A stretch of DNA of 59,304 nucleotides from positions 1 through 59,304 of the forward strand of contig JAGYIZ010000010.1 of the NCBI GenBank assembly GCA_018402425.1, given 5' to 3'. Below the pieces are notes generated by a model. It saw only the letters and a list, made by a program, of their open reading frames with translations, did not search any database and was not told where the DNA came from. This document shows, piece by piece, positions 1-9,455 of the stretch. The position numbers and the translations under genes were made by a program. This stretch comes from Candidatus Atribacteria bacterium. Lineage in GTDB: Bacteria > Atribacterota > Phoenicimicrobiia > Phoenicimicrobiales > Stramentimicrobiaceae. The number at the start of each line of letters is the position of its first letter. The first letter of the stretch is position 1.

Positions 1-750
1 AGAAATTATTTTATCTATTTTTTCTCCTACTACCTTGTTGGCTTTTTGTTGAAAAATATTTTCAGCCTGTGGATTAAAATTATCAATAATGCCATTTTGA
101 TCTATGGTAATAATTCCTTCATAAGCAAAATCTACAATAGTTTTAAATCTCTTGGTTTTTTCTAATTCTGTTCTTTTAATTTTTGCAACCCTTTCGGCTT
201 CAAATATTGATTGGGCTAATGCTTCTTTCCCGGATTCAATCAATATACCATTCATGCCCAATTCTCTTGCAACTTCTACTGATATATTATCCCCAATTAC
301 CCAATCGATATTTTCTTCTTTTATTGTCCTAATTTTTTCTTTTACATATAAAGGATTTTCATACCAATTTTCCATTAAAGTAAGCGTTTTTACCTTAATA
401 TCTAAAATCCTTCCCAATCCTTCTATTCCATAAGTGAAAGGATGAAAACCAATTATTGCCGCTTTGTTTGTTCTTTTTTTTAGCTTATGTATTGCTCTAA
501 TAATATCAAAAGCATTAATCTGAATCTTAACAATGGGAACCTCATTAATTTCTTTTTCAATTGCAATTGCAGTTCCTCCTCTGCTTATAATTACATCTAC
601 TCCTTGCTCTTCTAATTCTTTGGCTTTTTTTACACCTTGTATTAGGTCTCCAACTTCTATAATAATTTCTTTGTTAAATTCCTGACAAACTTCTGAGAAT
701 AATTTCGCCATTTCCATATAAGGAGCAATAAATGCAATTTTATACTTCAT
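1..750 (-). CDS. PrpR-type sigma-54 regulator, N-terminal part (cut by window edge)
   Basis: The minus strand is open from an ATG at 748-750 to the window edge, about 250 codons, with GGAGAG placed upstream as ribosome binding site. The first ~200 residues look like the PrpR N-terminal sensor domain (starts MKYKIAFIAPYMEM, with a GVDVIISRGGTA stretch typical of the family). A PAS domain follows (IVDFAYEGIITIDQNGII). In known relatives a sigma-54 AAA domain and a Fis-type HTH come next, so I infer an enhancer-binding activator; that part lies outside the window. It is divergent from nothing nearby, running away from polX behind it on the same strand, so its target cannot be read from context. 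Confidence 0.8.
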   Translation of the reverse strand, partial: MKYKIAFIAPYMEMAKLFSEVCQEFNKEIIIEVGDLIQGVKKAKELEEQGVDVIISRGGTAIAIEKEINEVPIVKIQINAFDIIRAIHKLKKRTNKAAIIGFHPFTYGIEGLGRILDIKVKTLTLMENWYENPLYVKEKIRTIKEENIDWVIGDNISVEVARELGMNGILIESGKEALAQSIFEAERVAKIKRTELEKTKRFKTIVDFAYEGIITIDQNGIIDNFNPQAENIFQQKANKVVGEKIDKIIS

Positions 751-781
751 TATTATCTCTCCATAAAATAAATGTTTTTTA

Positions 782-2521
782 CTAATTTTTTAATCTTTTC
801 CTAAGTTCTGCTAGAGAAAAAGTATTTAAAAGATGATTTTTTTCTAACCAGCCGCGACGGGCAATCGAGATACCATAAGCCATATTATCCAGTGATGATA
901 GCTGATGCGCATCTGTACCAATTGATAATAGTACGCCTTTTTCCTTTGCACTTTTCACATAGATATCATTCAAGTCCATTCTCTCCGGTGATGCATTAAT
1001 CTCCAATGCAGTATTGGTTTTAGCTGCTACTCTAATGATTTCCTGCATGTCAACAGCATAAGGTTCTCGATAACCAATAATCCTACCGGTAGGGTGGGCA
1101 ATAATGTTTACATGGGGATTTTGCATTGCCCTGGTCAAACGATCCATTAATTGTTCTCTTTCCTGCTTAAAACCAGTATGAATAGCTGCAATAACAATAT
1201 CCAATTTTTGTAGGATACTATCAGGAAAATCCAGGGTTCCGTCAGATTTAATATCTACTTCAATTCCCTTTAAAACAATTAAATCATTAAAACTATTATT
1301 GATTTTTTCAATCATTTCTATTTGCTCTTGTAATCTTTTCTCATTCAATCCGCCTGCTATAGAAAGAGATTGAGAATGATCGGTAATTGCAATATAGCTA
1401 TAGCCTCTCTTTCTTGCCTCCTTGACAATCTCCTCTAGGGTGTTCAATCCATCGCTGTCACTGGTATGAATATGCAAATCTCCTTTGATGTCCTCCATAG
1501 TAGCCAGTTCAGGTAATTGATTTTTTCGTGCTGCCTCAAACTCCCCACGATCTTCTCTTAATTCCGGCATAATAAAAGGTAGTCCCAGTTTCTGATAAAT
1601 CTCCCGTTCTTCTCTCCCGGCTACTTTTTTATCATCTTTAGTTTGAAATACTCCATATTCATTGATTTTTAAGCCCTGTTTAACTGCCATTTCTCTTAAG
1701 CGAACATTGTGTGCTTTTGACCCGGTAAAATATTGTAGGGCAGCCCCAAAGCTATCAGGTTCTACCACTCTTAAATCTACATGAATGTTTTGCCGGGTTA
1801 AGATAGCTGACTTGGTTAAACCCTCTGCCAGGATTTCTTTTACCTCTGGTAAATGAGTAAATTTATCCATTATTTTTTCAGGTTTTTTTGAAGTAACCAG
1901 TATGTCAATATCTCCAATTGTATCTTTTCTGCGTCTCAAACTACCGGCAATATCAATTTGGTTAACTTCCTTAAGGGATTTTAAGCGGTCAATTATTTCC
2001 TCGGCAATAGGCAAGGCAACTCCAAGCAAGGCTCTCTTCTCTCGCCTCTTGTATAGCTCAATCCCTCTTAATATATTTTCTTCTGCCTTTTTCCCCATTC
2101 CGGGAAGATTCTCCAATTTATGTTCACGGGCAGCTTCTTCTAATTTATCAACATTATCAATTCCCAACTCTTCATAAAAAAGCTTTGCCTTTCGGGGACC
2201 AACGTCGGAAACCTTCAATAATTCCAATACACCGGAAGGGATACTTTTTTTCAGATTCTCGTAATATTCCAGCTTTCCGGTTTCGATAAGTTCCTCTATT
2301 TTCTTAGCAATTGCTTCACCTACTCCCTGAATTTCATCCAGTTGGCCTGCCCTGTAAATTGTCTCAACCTCCATGGGAAAATTTTCTATGGTAACAGCAA
2401 CGCGTTCATAAGCCCTAATTTTGAATCTATTTTCATTTTTTATTTGTAAGATCTTAGCGATATCATCAAAGACTTTGGCAATTTCAATATTTTTTATCAA
2501 TATGCCATCACTTCTTTCCAT
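782..2521 (-). CDS. polX: DNA polymerase X with PHP domain
   Basis: A 579-residue protein of the usual length for bacterial PolX, a gap-filling DNA repair polymerase carrying a PHP phosphoesterase/exonuclease domain. Helix-hairpin-helix segments occupy about residues 15-150 ([25 protein letters not shown]). The nucleotidyltransferase palm has the metal-binding pair in GDIDILVTS near residue 205. The PHP domain starts at about residue 345 with [11 protein letters not shown] and carries further metal-ligand motifs ITDHS, AAIHTG, IIAHPTG and IGTDAH. The start used is the ATG at 2521; a TTG seven codons downstream is also possible. The gene stands 31 bases behind the PrpR-type gene on the same strand and may be read with it, but I see no functional link. 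Confidence 0.95.
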   Translation of the reverse strand: MERSDGILIKNIEIAKVFDDIAKILQIKNENRFKIRAYERVAVTIENFPMEVETIYRAGQLDEIQGVGEAIAKKIEELIETGKLEYYENLKKSIPSGVLELLKVSDVGPRKAKLFYEELGIDNVDKLEEAAREHKLENLPGMGKKAEENILRGIELYKRREKRALLGVALPIAEEIIDRLKSLKEVNQIDIAGSLRRRKDTIGDIDILVTSKKPEKIMDKFTHLPEVKEILAEGLTKSAILTRQNIHVDLRVVEPDSFGAALQYFTGSKAHNVRLREMAVKQGLKINEYGVFQTKDDKKVAGREEREIYQKLGLPFIMPELREDRGEFEAARKNQLPELATMEDIKGDLHIHTSDSDGLNTLEEIVKEARKRGYSYIAITDHSQSLSIAGGLNEKRLQEQIEMIEKINNSFNDLIVLKGIEVDIKSDGTLDFPDSILQKLDIVIAAIHTGFKQEREQLMDRLTRAMQNPHVNIIAHPTGRIIGYREPYAVDMQEIIRVAAKTNTALEINASPERMDLNDIYVKSAKEKGVLLSIGTDAHQLSSLDNMAYGISIARRGWLEKNHLLNTFSLAELRKRLKN

Positions 2522-2596
2522 AATATTTTTACGTTTTCTATTATCATATCACAAAACAGAATAGTCATAGAAAATTTCCCATAAATTCCGATTCAC

Positions 2597-3973
2597 AGTC
2601 TTCTCCAACGCAAGATGAGCCTGAAATGAGTTCCTAAAAGTCAACACATTTGACCGAATAGGGATAAGAGTCATAATAGCTATATGATGATGGTAATTAT
2701 GATGAATGACTCTAAATTAAATAGACTGGCTCAAATAAAAAACTTTTTAGCTGAAACTAAAGAAATAGAATTTAACAAGAAATCTAAAAAGGAGGCCTAT
2801 TGTTGGATCGAGCAGACTCTAAACAGGTTTCAATATGTTATTCTCTCTAAAAAAGAAAAAGGATTAATCAGGAGATATCTCATGAAGATAACCGGCTATT
2901 CCCGGTCCCAGCTTACCAGACAGATCAACTAATATCATAATACCGGGCAGGTAAGAATAAAAGGATATGATCGACCCAGATTCCAGAAGAAATACACTCA
3001 TCAAGATATTCAACTATTGGCACATACCGCACAGTTACATGATTCTCCCAACGGGGCTGCCTTAAAGAAGAATCTAGAACGTATGGTCAGGGAATACGGT
3101 AAAGAAGAATATCTCAATATTGCTAATATCTCGGTATCTCATATCTATAATTTGAAGAAGAAGGTCTCCTACCTGCGCAGTATCACCAGTTATCAGAAAA
3201 CCAATAAAGGCAAGGGCAAAGCCATAGGTCAAAGGTGTAAACCCCAACCTGAAGGAAGACCAGGCTATCTAAGAGTAGATACCGCACACCAGGGGGACCA
3301 GGAAAGACGAAAAGGAGTCTATCATATCAATACGGTAGATGAAATAACTCAATGGGAAGTGATAGGGGCAACAGAGAAGATTTCCGAAGAATATCTTCTT
3401 CCCTTGCTGGAGAAAATCATAGTCAGTTATCCTTTCCGGATAGTTAATTTCCATAGTGACAATGGTTCAGAATACATCAACCAGCAGGTGGTAGAGATGC
3501 TAAACAAACTCTTAATCAAGCTGACTAAAGGAAGACCCAGACACACCAATGATAATGCCCTAATAGAGAGCAAAAACGGCTGGGTAGTCAGGAAATGGTT
3601 AGGCTATAGCCATATCTCTCAAGAACATGCTCCCAGGGTTAATGAGTTTTACTTCGGCTGTTTTCAGGAATATTTGAATTTTCATCGTCCCTGTGCCTTT
3701 CCTAGTGAAGTAATAGATCACAAGGGAAAAATTAAAAAGAAATACCGGTACCAGGACTATCAGACTCCCTATGAGAAATTAAAAAGTATTGCTGATGTGG
3801 GTAAATATCTAAAAGATGGTATTACCCTGGAAATGTTGGATAAAATAGCAAAAAGATACACCGATAATGAGATGGCAGAGAAAGTTCAGCTTGCAAGAGA
3901 TAAATTATTTGATAAAATAGTAGCAGCATGACTCTTGATTTCAGGCTCATATTTGGATTAGAAAAGACTCAAT
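2597..3973 (+). mobile_element. Insertion sequence with imperfect terminal inverted repeats
   Basis: A single-transposase element bounded by inverted repeats. A perfect 13-base core, ATGAGCCTGAAAT, lies at 2615-2627 and its complement at 3938-3950. The similarity continues outward imperfectly for about 30 bases (AGTCTT... at the left, the complement ending near 3970 at the right). I could not define a target-site duplication. The outer limits are therefore approximate. The transposase inside carries an in-frame stop, so this copy is probably not autonomous. Confidence 0.75.
2684..3931 (+). pseudogene. DDE integrase-core transposase, interrupted by an in-frame stop
   Basis: Two open segments in the same reading frame, 2684-2932 and 2933-3931, are separated only by a TAA at 2930-2932 (context QIN-stop-YHNTGQ; a CAA to TAA change would explain it). 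The first segment ends in a helix-turn-helix-like stretch (MKITGYSRSQLTRQI). The second has the rve integrase core: the catalytic triad is visible as D in YLRVDTAH, D in FHSDNGSE and E in ALIESKNG. C-terminal FHRPCAFPSEV is typical of such transposases. The length without the stop would be about 415 residues. An internal start might still give a truncated product lacking the DNA-binding part, but I regard the gene as inactive. Confidence 0.85.
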
Positions 3974-4053
3974 ATTGAAAGGTATGGCAGTTAGTGGTAC
4001 AATCACATGTTGTTTGTATTGGTTAAGTTAATTATTAAAAAAAGGAATAGAAA

Positions 4054-5796
4054 ATGTTTAAGAAGTTTGTGTCCTACTACAAACCTTATAAAGGTTTGTT
4101 TTTTTTAGATTTGATTTGTGCCTTTCTGATTGCTTCGATTGATTTGGTATTTCCAGCAATGACCAGGCTATTTATTAATAATATTATACCGGAAGGAAAA
4201 CTCAGACTTTTTGGTCTCTTTATCATTGTGCTGGTTATATTAGCTGTAATTCGGGCGGTATTAAATTATATTGTTGACTACTGGGGCCATGCATTGGGGG
4301 CTCGGATGGAAAGGGATATGAGGACCGATCTCTTCAAACATTTGCAGACTCTCTCTGTTGATTATTTTGATAATGTTAAAACCGGACATATCATGTCCCG
4401 TGTAGTGAATGATCTGAACCGTATAGCTGAACTTGCCCATCATGGTCCTGAAGACGTATTTGTTTCCGTAGTAATGATTTTAGGTTCGTTTGCGATTCTC
4501 TTCTCGATTGAATGGCGTCTTACTCTAATTCTTTACAGTTTTCTGGCTATTTTGATATGGTATGCGGTTATCAAAAGACAGAAAATGGGAGAAGCTTTTA
4601 GATTGGTCAGAAAGAAAATTGCCAATATTAATGCCCGAGTGGAGAATAGCATTTCCGGTATCCGGGTTGCCAAGGCTTTTACTAATGAAGAATACGAAAT
4701 GGAGAAATTTAATCTGGGTAACCAGGAGTTTAATGAATCAAGAGAAATGGCCTACAAAGCAATGGCAGAATTTTTCTCCGGTATTCTTTTCCTGTCAAAT
4801 TTTTTAAATATTATTGCCCTAGGAGTAGGTGGTTACTTCATTTTCCAAAACATTATTAATATCGGAGATCTGGTAGCATATCTTTTATATATAAACTTTT
4901 TCCTGCAGCCTATTCGTAAATTAACGAATTTTACCCAGCAACTGCAGGAAGGAATTAGCGGGTTTGAAAGGTTTACGGAATTAATGAAAATTGAACCATC
5001 TATTGCAGATAAAGACAATGCTGTGGAATTAAAAAATATACGAGGAAAAGTTGAATTTAAAAATGTATCCTTTAGTTACAAGGAAGAAGAAGTTGTTTTA
5101 TCCAATATCGATTTATTTATTGAGCCTGGGAAAATGCTGGCCTTGGTAGGACCTTCCGGAGCAGGTAAGACTACCTTATGTCACTTGATTCCTAGATTTT
5201 ATGAAGTAGATTCAGGAGAAATTTTGATTGATGGAATTAACATAAAAGATATCAAATTAAATTCACTGAGGAAAAATGTTGGCCTGGTCCAACAGGATGT
5301 TTTTTTATTCACCGGTACTATTGGTGAGAATATACTGTACGGAAAGCCTGATGCCGGACAGGAAGAAATTATTCAGGCAGCCAGAGATGCTAATATCCAT
5401 GATTTTATTGACACTTTACCGGATGGTTACGATACTTATATTGGAGAAAAGGGACTCAAGCTTTCCGGAGGTCAGAAACAGAGGGTTTCATTAGCAAGGG
5501 CTTTTCTTAAAAATCCTCCGATTCTTATTCTGGATGAAGCAACATCTTCCCTGGATACCGAATCAGAATCTATTATCCAAAAAGCCCTGGAACGATTGAC
5601 AGTTGGCAGAACAGTACTGGTAATAGCCCATCGGCTTTCCACCATCAGGAATGCTGATATGATTATTGTATTAACCAATCAGGGAATTGTAGAGAAAGGA
5701 ACTCACGATCAACTAATTGACAAAAAACAACTTTATGCTAAGCTATATCAAGCTCAATTTAAAGGTTTTATTCCTGATGAGATTGAAGAAAATTAA
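4054..5796 (+). CDS. ABC exporter, fused permease-ATPase (MsbA/lipid A or multidrug type)
   Basis: A 580-residue half-transporter that should dimerise in the inner membrane. Residues 1-320 form the six-helix ABC transmembrane domain, with DYFDNVKTGHIMSRVVNDLNR being the usual coupling-helix region. The nucleotide-binding domain follows: Walker A GPSGAGKTT (~residue 368), Q-loop VQQDVFLF, signature LSGGQKQR (~472), Walker B ILILDEATSSLD and the H-loop IAHRLST. AAGGAA precedes the ATG. The family exports lipids, peptides or drugs; the sequence does not show which. It lies just downstream of the insertion sequence and ends before the T-box promoter, so it is a single-gene unit. Confidence 0.93.
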   Translation: MFKKFVSYYKPYKGLFFLDLICAFLIASIDLVFPAMTRLFINNIIPEGKLRLFGLFIIVLVILAVIRAVLNYIVDYWGHALGARMERDMRTDLFKHLQTLSVDYFDNVKTGHIMSRVVNDLNRIAELAHHGPEDVFVSVVMILGSFAILFSIEWRLTLILYSFLAILIWYAVIKRQKMGEAFRLVRKKIANINARVENSISGIRVAKAFTNEEYEMEKFNLGNQEFNESREMAYKAMAEFFSGILFLSNFLNIIALGVGGYFIFQNIINIGDLVAYLLYINFFLQPIRKLTNFTQQLQEGISGFERFTELMKIEPSIADKDNAVELKNIRGKVEFKNVSFSYKEEEVVLSNIDLFIEPGKMLALVGPSGAGKTTLCHLIPRFYEVDSGEILIDGINIKDIKLNSLRKNVGLVQQDVFLFTGTIGENILYGKPDAGQEEIIQAARDANIHDFIDTLPDGYDTYIGEKGLKLSGGQKQRVSLARAFLKNPPILILDEATSSLDTESESIIQKALERLTVGRTVLVIAHRLSTIRNADMIIVLTNQGIVEKGTHDQLIDKKQLYAKLYQAQFKGFIPDEIEEN

Positions 5797-5811
5797 ATAA
5801 AATAAAATTAT

Positions 5812-5840
5812 TTGACTAAAAAGAACCTTACGATTATAAT
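5812..5840 (+). promoter_or_regulatory. Sigma-70 promoter of the T-box leader
   Basis: TTGACT (5812-5817), a 17-base spacer, then TATAAT (5835-5840). It lies about 20 bases before the T-box stem I and faces the TRAP genes. Transcription should begin near 5847. Confidence 0.8.
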
Positions 5841-5861
5841 CATATAAATTAATATTGAAAA

Positions 5862-6133
5862 ATGATGAATGGGTTAAGTAGCAGTATGGCAATATTTTTC
5901 AGAGAGCCGCAGTTGGTGAGATGTGGCATAATGTTATATTGCAAAATGGTCCCAGGAGTTTCAGCCTGAAAGGAACTACTGAGTAAGTACTGACGGGTTT
6001 CCTCCGTGAAAAAGGAAAGAGTATCGGTATATAGATAATTAATGCCCGTACTTTACAGAGTGGAACTGATTGGTTCCAACCAGAGTGGCAACACGGAATG
6101 ACCTTTCGTCTCTAAGAGATGAAAGGTTTTTTG
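5862..6133 (+). promoter_or_regulatory. T-box leader 1, probable tRNA-Trp specificity
   Basis: A full T-box riboswitch. Stem I has the conserved CAGAGAG (about 5900-5906) and the GGTGAGA distal element. TGGG (5870-5873) can pair with CCCA (5951-5954), and GCAATAT with ATATTGC encloses the specifier loop. The loop strand reads AAAATGGT; by position relative to the closing helix the specifier is TGG (5947-5949, Trp), although ATG one base upstream cannot be excluded. The T-box element is GAGTGGCAACACGG near 6083-6096. Its TGGC bulge would pair with a tRNA ending GCCA, which fits bacterial tRNA-Trp (discriminator G) and not tRNA-Met. The terminator is a hairpin at 6101-6128 followed by a T run. 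Confidence 0.85.
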
Positions 6134-6159
6134 TTTATATAGAATTAATATACCGGTAT

Positions 6160-6282
6160 TCTAATAAGAGGGGTCAAATTTATAACAGCAGAAAATAGAA
6201 AATAATTTGATCCAATAAGGGTGGCACCGCGAAGTAAGCTCTTCGTCCCTGAATTAAAAGTAAGGGAATGAAGAGCTTTTTC
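6160..6282 (+). promoter_or_regulatory. T-box module 2 without its own stem I
   Basis: A second antiterminator/terminator unit directly after the first. It has the textbook T-box sequence AAGGGTGGCACCGCG at 6217-6231 and a terminator hairpin at 6236-6277 ending in a T run. Before it stands only one 10-bp hairpin (GGGTCAAATT 6171-6180 with AATTTGATCC 6204-6213), resembling a stem III; I find no stem I or specifier loop. The TGGC bulge is the same as in module 1, so both could read the same tRNA acceptor end. The gene it controls starts 125 bases further on. Confidence 0.8.
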
Positions 6283-6406
6283 TTTTTTATAAGACTGAAA
6301 AAATATAAAAATAATGGGAAGGAGGAGTGCATAAAAATAGATTGCGATATGAATCTAAAAAAGTAAGTAAAATTCATTTAAAATAAATAACAATGGAGGG
6401 TTTATA

Positions 6407-7375
6407 ATGGATAAAAAAATGATTATTATCATAATTTTATTACTGATCAGTAGTGTTCTTACTGTCTTACCAGTTTCGGCAAATCAGGTACAATTATCGA
6501 TTACTACCGGACCAATGGGTGGAGGGTTTTATCCTATGGGGGGTGGAATTGCAGAATACCTTTCTAAGACTATTCCGGATCTTTTTATTACAGCCACATC
6601 ATCAGGCGGTGTTGATGAAAATCTGAATCGGCTGGATAAGGGAGAAGCAGATATAGGGTTGGTAAGTACCGGTGATGCCTATGTAGCATTTCAGGGAGAA
6701 GATCCTTATGATCATCCATATGATAATATGAGAGGAATGGGTATTCTCTTTGGTAATTGGGTAGAACCTTATGCTTTACAGAAAAACCAGATTGAAACCT
6801 ATCTCGACGTAAAGGGAAAAACGGTATGTGCAGGCTCTCCGGGTGGTTCCATGCATAAAATATTCTTTGAAATTTGTGAAATTCATGGGATAAATCCAGA
6901 AGAAGACTTTAACAAGACTATATATCTACCGGCTGATGCAGCTCTTCAGGCAATTAAAATGGGACAGGCTGATGTAGTAATGGAGATTGCCGCTATTCCA
7001 ACAGCAGGATTAACAGAGCTCTCACTTACTCATGATTTTCAAATATTAAAGTTTGCTCCCGGCCTTCGTGATAAATTAGTTGAAGAAAATCCCAAATATC
7101 TGGCTATGACTATTCCTGCAGGCACTTATAAAGGTATCGATGAAGACATTGAAACAGTAGGAATGGGGGCTATGTGGGCATGTCAAAAAGATCTTTCTGA
7201 GGAATTGGTATATGAGATGATAAAAACACTTTATAGTGAAGCAGGTCTGAAACATATGGCTTCGGTTCATCCGGCTGCTAAAAGTATTTCACTGGAAAAT
7301 GCTGCCAAATGGACACCGATTCCTCTACATCCTGGTGCAATCAGATTCTTTCAGGAACAAGGACTGATAGAGTAA
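6407..7375 (+). CDS. TAXI-type TRAP transporter, periplasmic solute-binding protein
   Basis: 322 residues with a signal peptide (basic start, hydrophobic core, cleavage near PVSANQ). The mature part has the TAXI signature region TTGPMGGGFYPMGGGIAEYL and the conserved block KGKTVCAGSPGGSMHKIFFEI. The family delivers substrates, often glutamate-like or other organic acids, to a fused TRAP permease in the inner membrane; the permease is the next gene. GGAGGG precedes the ATG. The gene is the first of the T-box regulated transcript, so I infer that its ligand is tied to tryptophan or aromatic amino-acid supply. The fold alone does not reveal the ligand. Confidence 0.92.
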   Translation: MDKKMIIIIILLLISSVLTVLPVSANQVQLSITTGPMGGGFYPMGGGIAEYLSKTIPDLFITATSSGGVDENLNRLDKGEADIGLVSTGDAYVAFQGEDPYDHPYDNMRGMGILFGNWVEPYALQKNQIETYLDVKGKTVCAGSPGGSMHKIFFEICEIHGINPEEDFNKTIYLPADAALQAIKMGQADVVMEIAAIPTAGLTELSLTHDFQILKFAPGLRDKLVEENPKYLAMTIPAGTYKGIDEDIETVGMGAMWACQKDLSEELVYEMIKTLYSEAGLKHMASVHPAAKSISLENAAKWTPIPLHPGAIRFFQEQGLIE

Positions 7376-7406
7376 TTAAAATTTATAGTATTTTAGAGAT
7401 AGTTAT

Positions 7407-7438
7407 GACCGGCTGACATTAATATTGGCCAGCCGGTC
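7407..7438 (+). other. Intercistronic hairpin between binding protein and permease
   Basis: GACCGGCTG (7407-7415) pairs with CAGCCGGTC (7430-7438), 9 bp, with no T run after it. Such a hairpin between a binding-protein gene and its permease usually stabilises the upstream message or lowers downstream expression. That role is inference. Confidence 0.7.
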
Positions 7439-7461
7439 TGAATTAAACAGGAAGGGAAAGA

Positions 7462-9441
7462 ATGAAAAAAGGAGTAAGCCCATATATTTCAAATACAGAT
7501 GATAATAGACAAGAAGAAATAGTAGTACCTGAATTATCTAAAAAAGAACGGACTTTTAATCAATTTGAGAAGATAATTATTCAACTGGGAATGGCTTTAT
7601 TGTCTTTTCTAATCCTTTATTGGGCATTCGATGTTACTTTTGATATGATGACCAAACGTGCACTTTATTTGATGCTTGTTTTAGTTTTGTGTACGATAAG
7701 CTATCCTTTTTCCCGAGGGATAAATAAACATACTTCGCTATTAATAGATTATATAATTATTTTATTGATTTTATTAAGTTCATTCTATATTATGTATCAG
7801 CCATATACTCGTTTTGCCCGTTTAAGTTCCCTCAATTCGCTGGATATCTTTCTAGGTATAGTAATGATAATTATAGGATTGGATATCGGTAGACGGGTTA
7901 TCGGTTGGTCGCTGACTTTGACAGCAGGTTTCATGCTGTTATATGCTCTTTTTGGTAATATGATCCCAGGGATGTTCGGGCATGCTGGATTTTCGATGCA
8001 AACAATTGTCAGCCAGGTATTTTGTGGGATGGAAGGTTTTTATGGTATGGTAAGCAGGATTATGATTCAATATGTGATTCCTTTCATTCTGTTCGGTGCT
8101 TTTTTGGAGGAAACAGGAGCTGGCGAGTTTTTTATCAAACTGGCTTTTTCCTTAACCGGAAAGACAGTAGGTGGACCGGCAAAAGCAGCTATTATAGGTA
8201 GTGCTTTATTGGGTTCTGTATCCGGTAGTGCAATTGCCAATGTATCCTCAACCGGAGTCTTTACCATTCCTATGATGAAACGCATAGGCTACCCGCCTCA
8301 TATTGCCGGAGCCATAGAAGCTTCGGCTTCCACAGGGGGACAAATTATGCCGCCTGTTATGGGGGCGGTCGCCTTTATTATGGTGGAATTAACGCAAATA
8401 CCTTATTTGACAATAATATCTGTAGCCGCTTTACCAATTATATTACATTACATTACATTGTATGTATTTGTTCATATTGAAGCCAGGAAACAGCAGGTTG
8501 GAATAATTAATTCAGATAACATCGAAAAATGGACTGAGTTGCTAAAAAGAGGATGGTATTATTTCTTTTCTTTGCTTTTTATTATTATTGTAATGGTGAT
8601 GGGTTTTTCTCCCAATCTTGCGGCTCTAAGCGGAATTTTTGTTCTTGTTATAATTCACATGATTCAAAAACGCCATTTGGATTTATCCTTTGTTTATCGA
8701 GCTCTGGTATTGGGTGGTAAACACTCACTTTATATTGGAAGTATTGTTCCCTGTATTGGTATTATTTTAGCAATGGTCGGTTTAAGCGGACTTGGTTTAA
8801 AAATATCCTGGTTTCTATCAGGTCTCAGCAATGAAAGCACCTTTTTAGCAATTTTACTTGTAGGTCTTATTTCTACTATACTTGGTATGGGATTACCAAG
8901 CAGTGCTGCCTATATTATTGTTGCCATTACAGCCGGACCCAGCTTAATTGAGCTAGGATTCCCTGTACTTATTGCTCATATGATTATGATTTGGTTTAGC
9001 ATTAATTCCGAGATAACTCCTCCGGTTGGTTTAGCCTCTATAGTTGGAGCAGGCATTGCCGGAGCCGATCCTATGAAGACCATGTTTACTGCTTTTAAAT
9101 TTTCTAAAGGACTTTACATTTTACCTTTTTTGTTTTATTATCGCCCGGCCATTCTATTACAGGGAAACATCTTGCTAATTATTGAAACTACCATTATGGT
9201 ATTATGTGGATTAATTGCTTTTGCTGTTTTTTGGGAAAGGTACGTATTTGGACGTTTGTCTTTATTTAATAATATCTTAATATTATTTTCTGCCATTGTC
9301 CTTTTTTTACCCTACCGATTGTTTAATTATATGGGATTAGTTATTTTCATTATCATATTAATTAAACAGAATAGAGTCCAAATTGATGATCAAAAAATTG
9401 ATTTAAAACAATTTCAGATAGCTGAAAATACAGAAAAATAA
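7462..9441 (+). CDS. TRAP transporter permease, fused 4TM-12TM (DctQ-DctM type)
   Basis: 659 residues, almost entirely hydrophobic, the length expected when the small DctQ-like and large DctM-like subunits are one polypeptide as in TAXI systems. The first four helices (about residues 35-160) match the small subunit. The rest carries the DctM pattern with conserved GSVSGSAIANVSSTGVFTIP, STGGQIMPPVMGAVAF and LGMGLPSSAAYII segments lining the transport path. It sits in the inner membrane and uses an ion gradient together with the binding protein encoded upstream. GGAAGGGAAAG precedes the ATG. It is followed after 14 bases by the molybdopterin gene, so the three form one operon. Confidence 0.92.
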   Translation: MKKGVSPYISNTDDNRQEEIVVPELSKKERTFNQFEKIIIQLGMALLSFLILYWAFDVTFDMMTKRALYLMLVLVLCTISYPFSRGINKHTSLLIDYIIILLILLSSFYIMYQPYTRFARLSSLNSLDIFLGIVMIIIGLDIGRRVIGWSLTLTAGFMLLYALFGNMIPGMFGHAGFSMQTIVSQVFCGMEGFYGMVSRIMIQYVIPFILFGAFLEETGAGEFFIKLAFSLTGKTVGGPAKAAIIGSALLGSVSGSAIANVSSTGVFTIPMMKRIGYPPHIAGAIEASASTGGQIMPPVMGAVAFIMVELTQIPYLTIISVAALPIILHYITLYVFVHIEARKQQVGIINSDNIEKWTELLKRGWYYFFSLLFIIIVMVMGFSPNLAALSGIFVLVIIHMIQKRHLDLSFVYRALVLGGKHSLYIGSIVPCIGIILAMVGLSGLGLKISWFLSGLSNESTFLAILLVGLISTILGMGLPSSAAYIIVAITAGPSLIELGFPVLIAHMIMIWFSINSEITPPVGLASIVGAGIAGADPMKTMFTAFKFSKGLYILPFLFYYRPAILLQGNILLIIETTIMVLCGLIAFAVFWERYVFGRLSLFNNILILFSAIVLFLPYRLFNYMGLVIFIIILIKQNRVQIDDQKIDLKQFQIAENTEK

Positions 9442-9455
9442 CTGCGGGAGTCTTT

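Noticed and set aside
5947-5949. Methionine specificity for T-box 1 (ATG one base upstream)
   Set aside because: The register relative to the closing helix and the TGGC bulge (pairs with discriminator G) favour Trp; kept only as an alternative.
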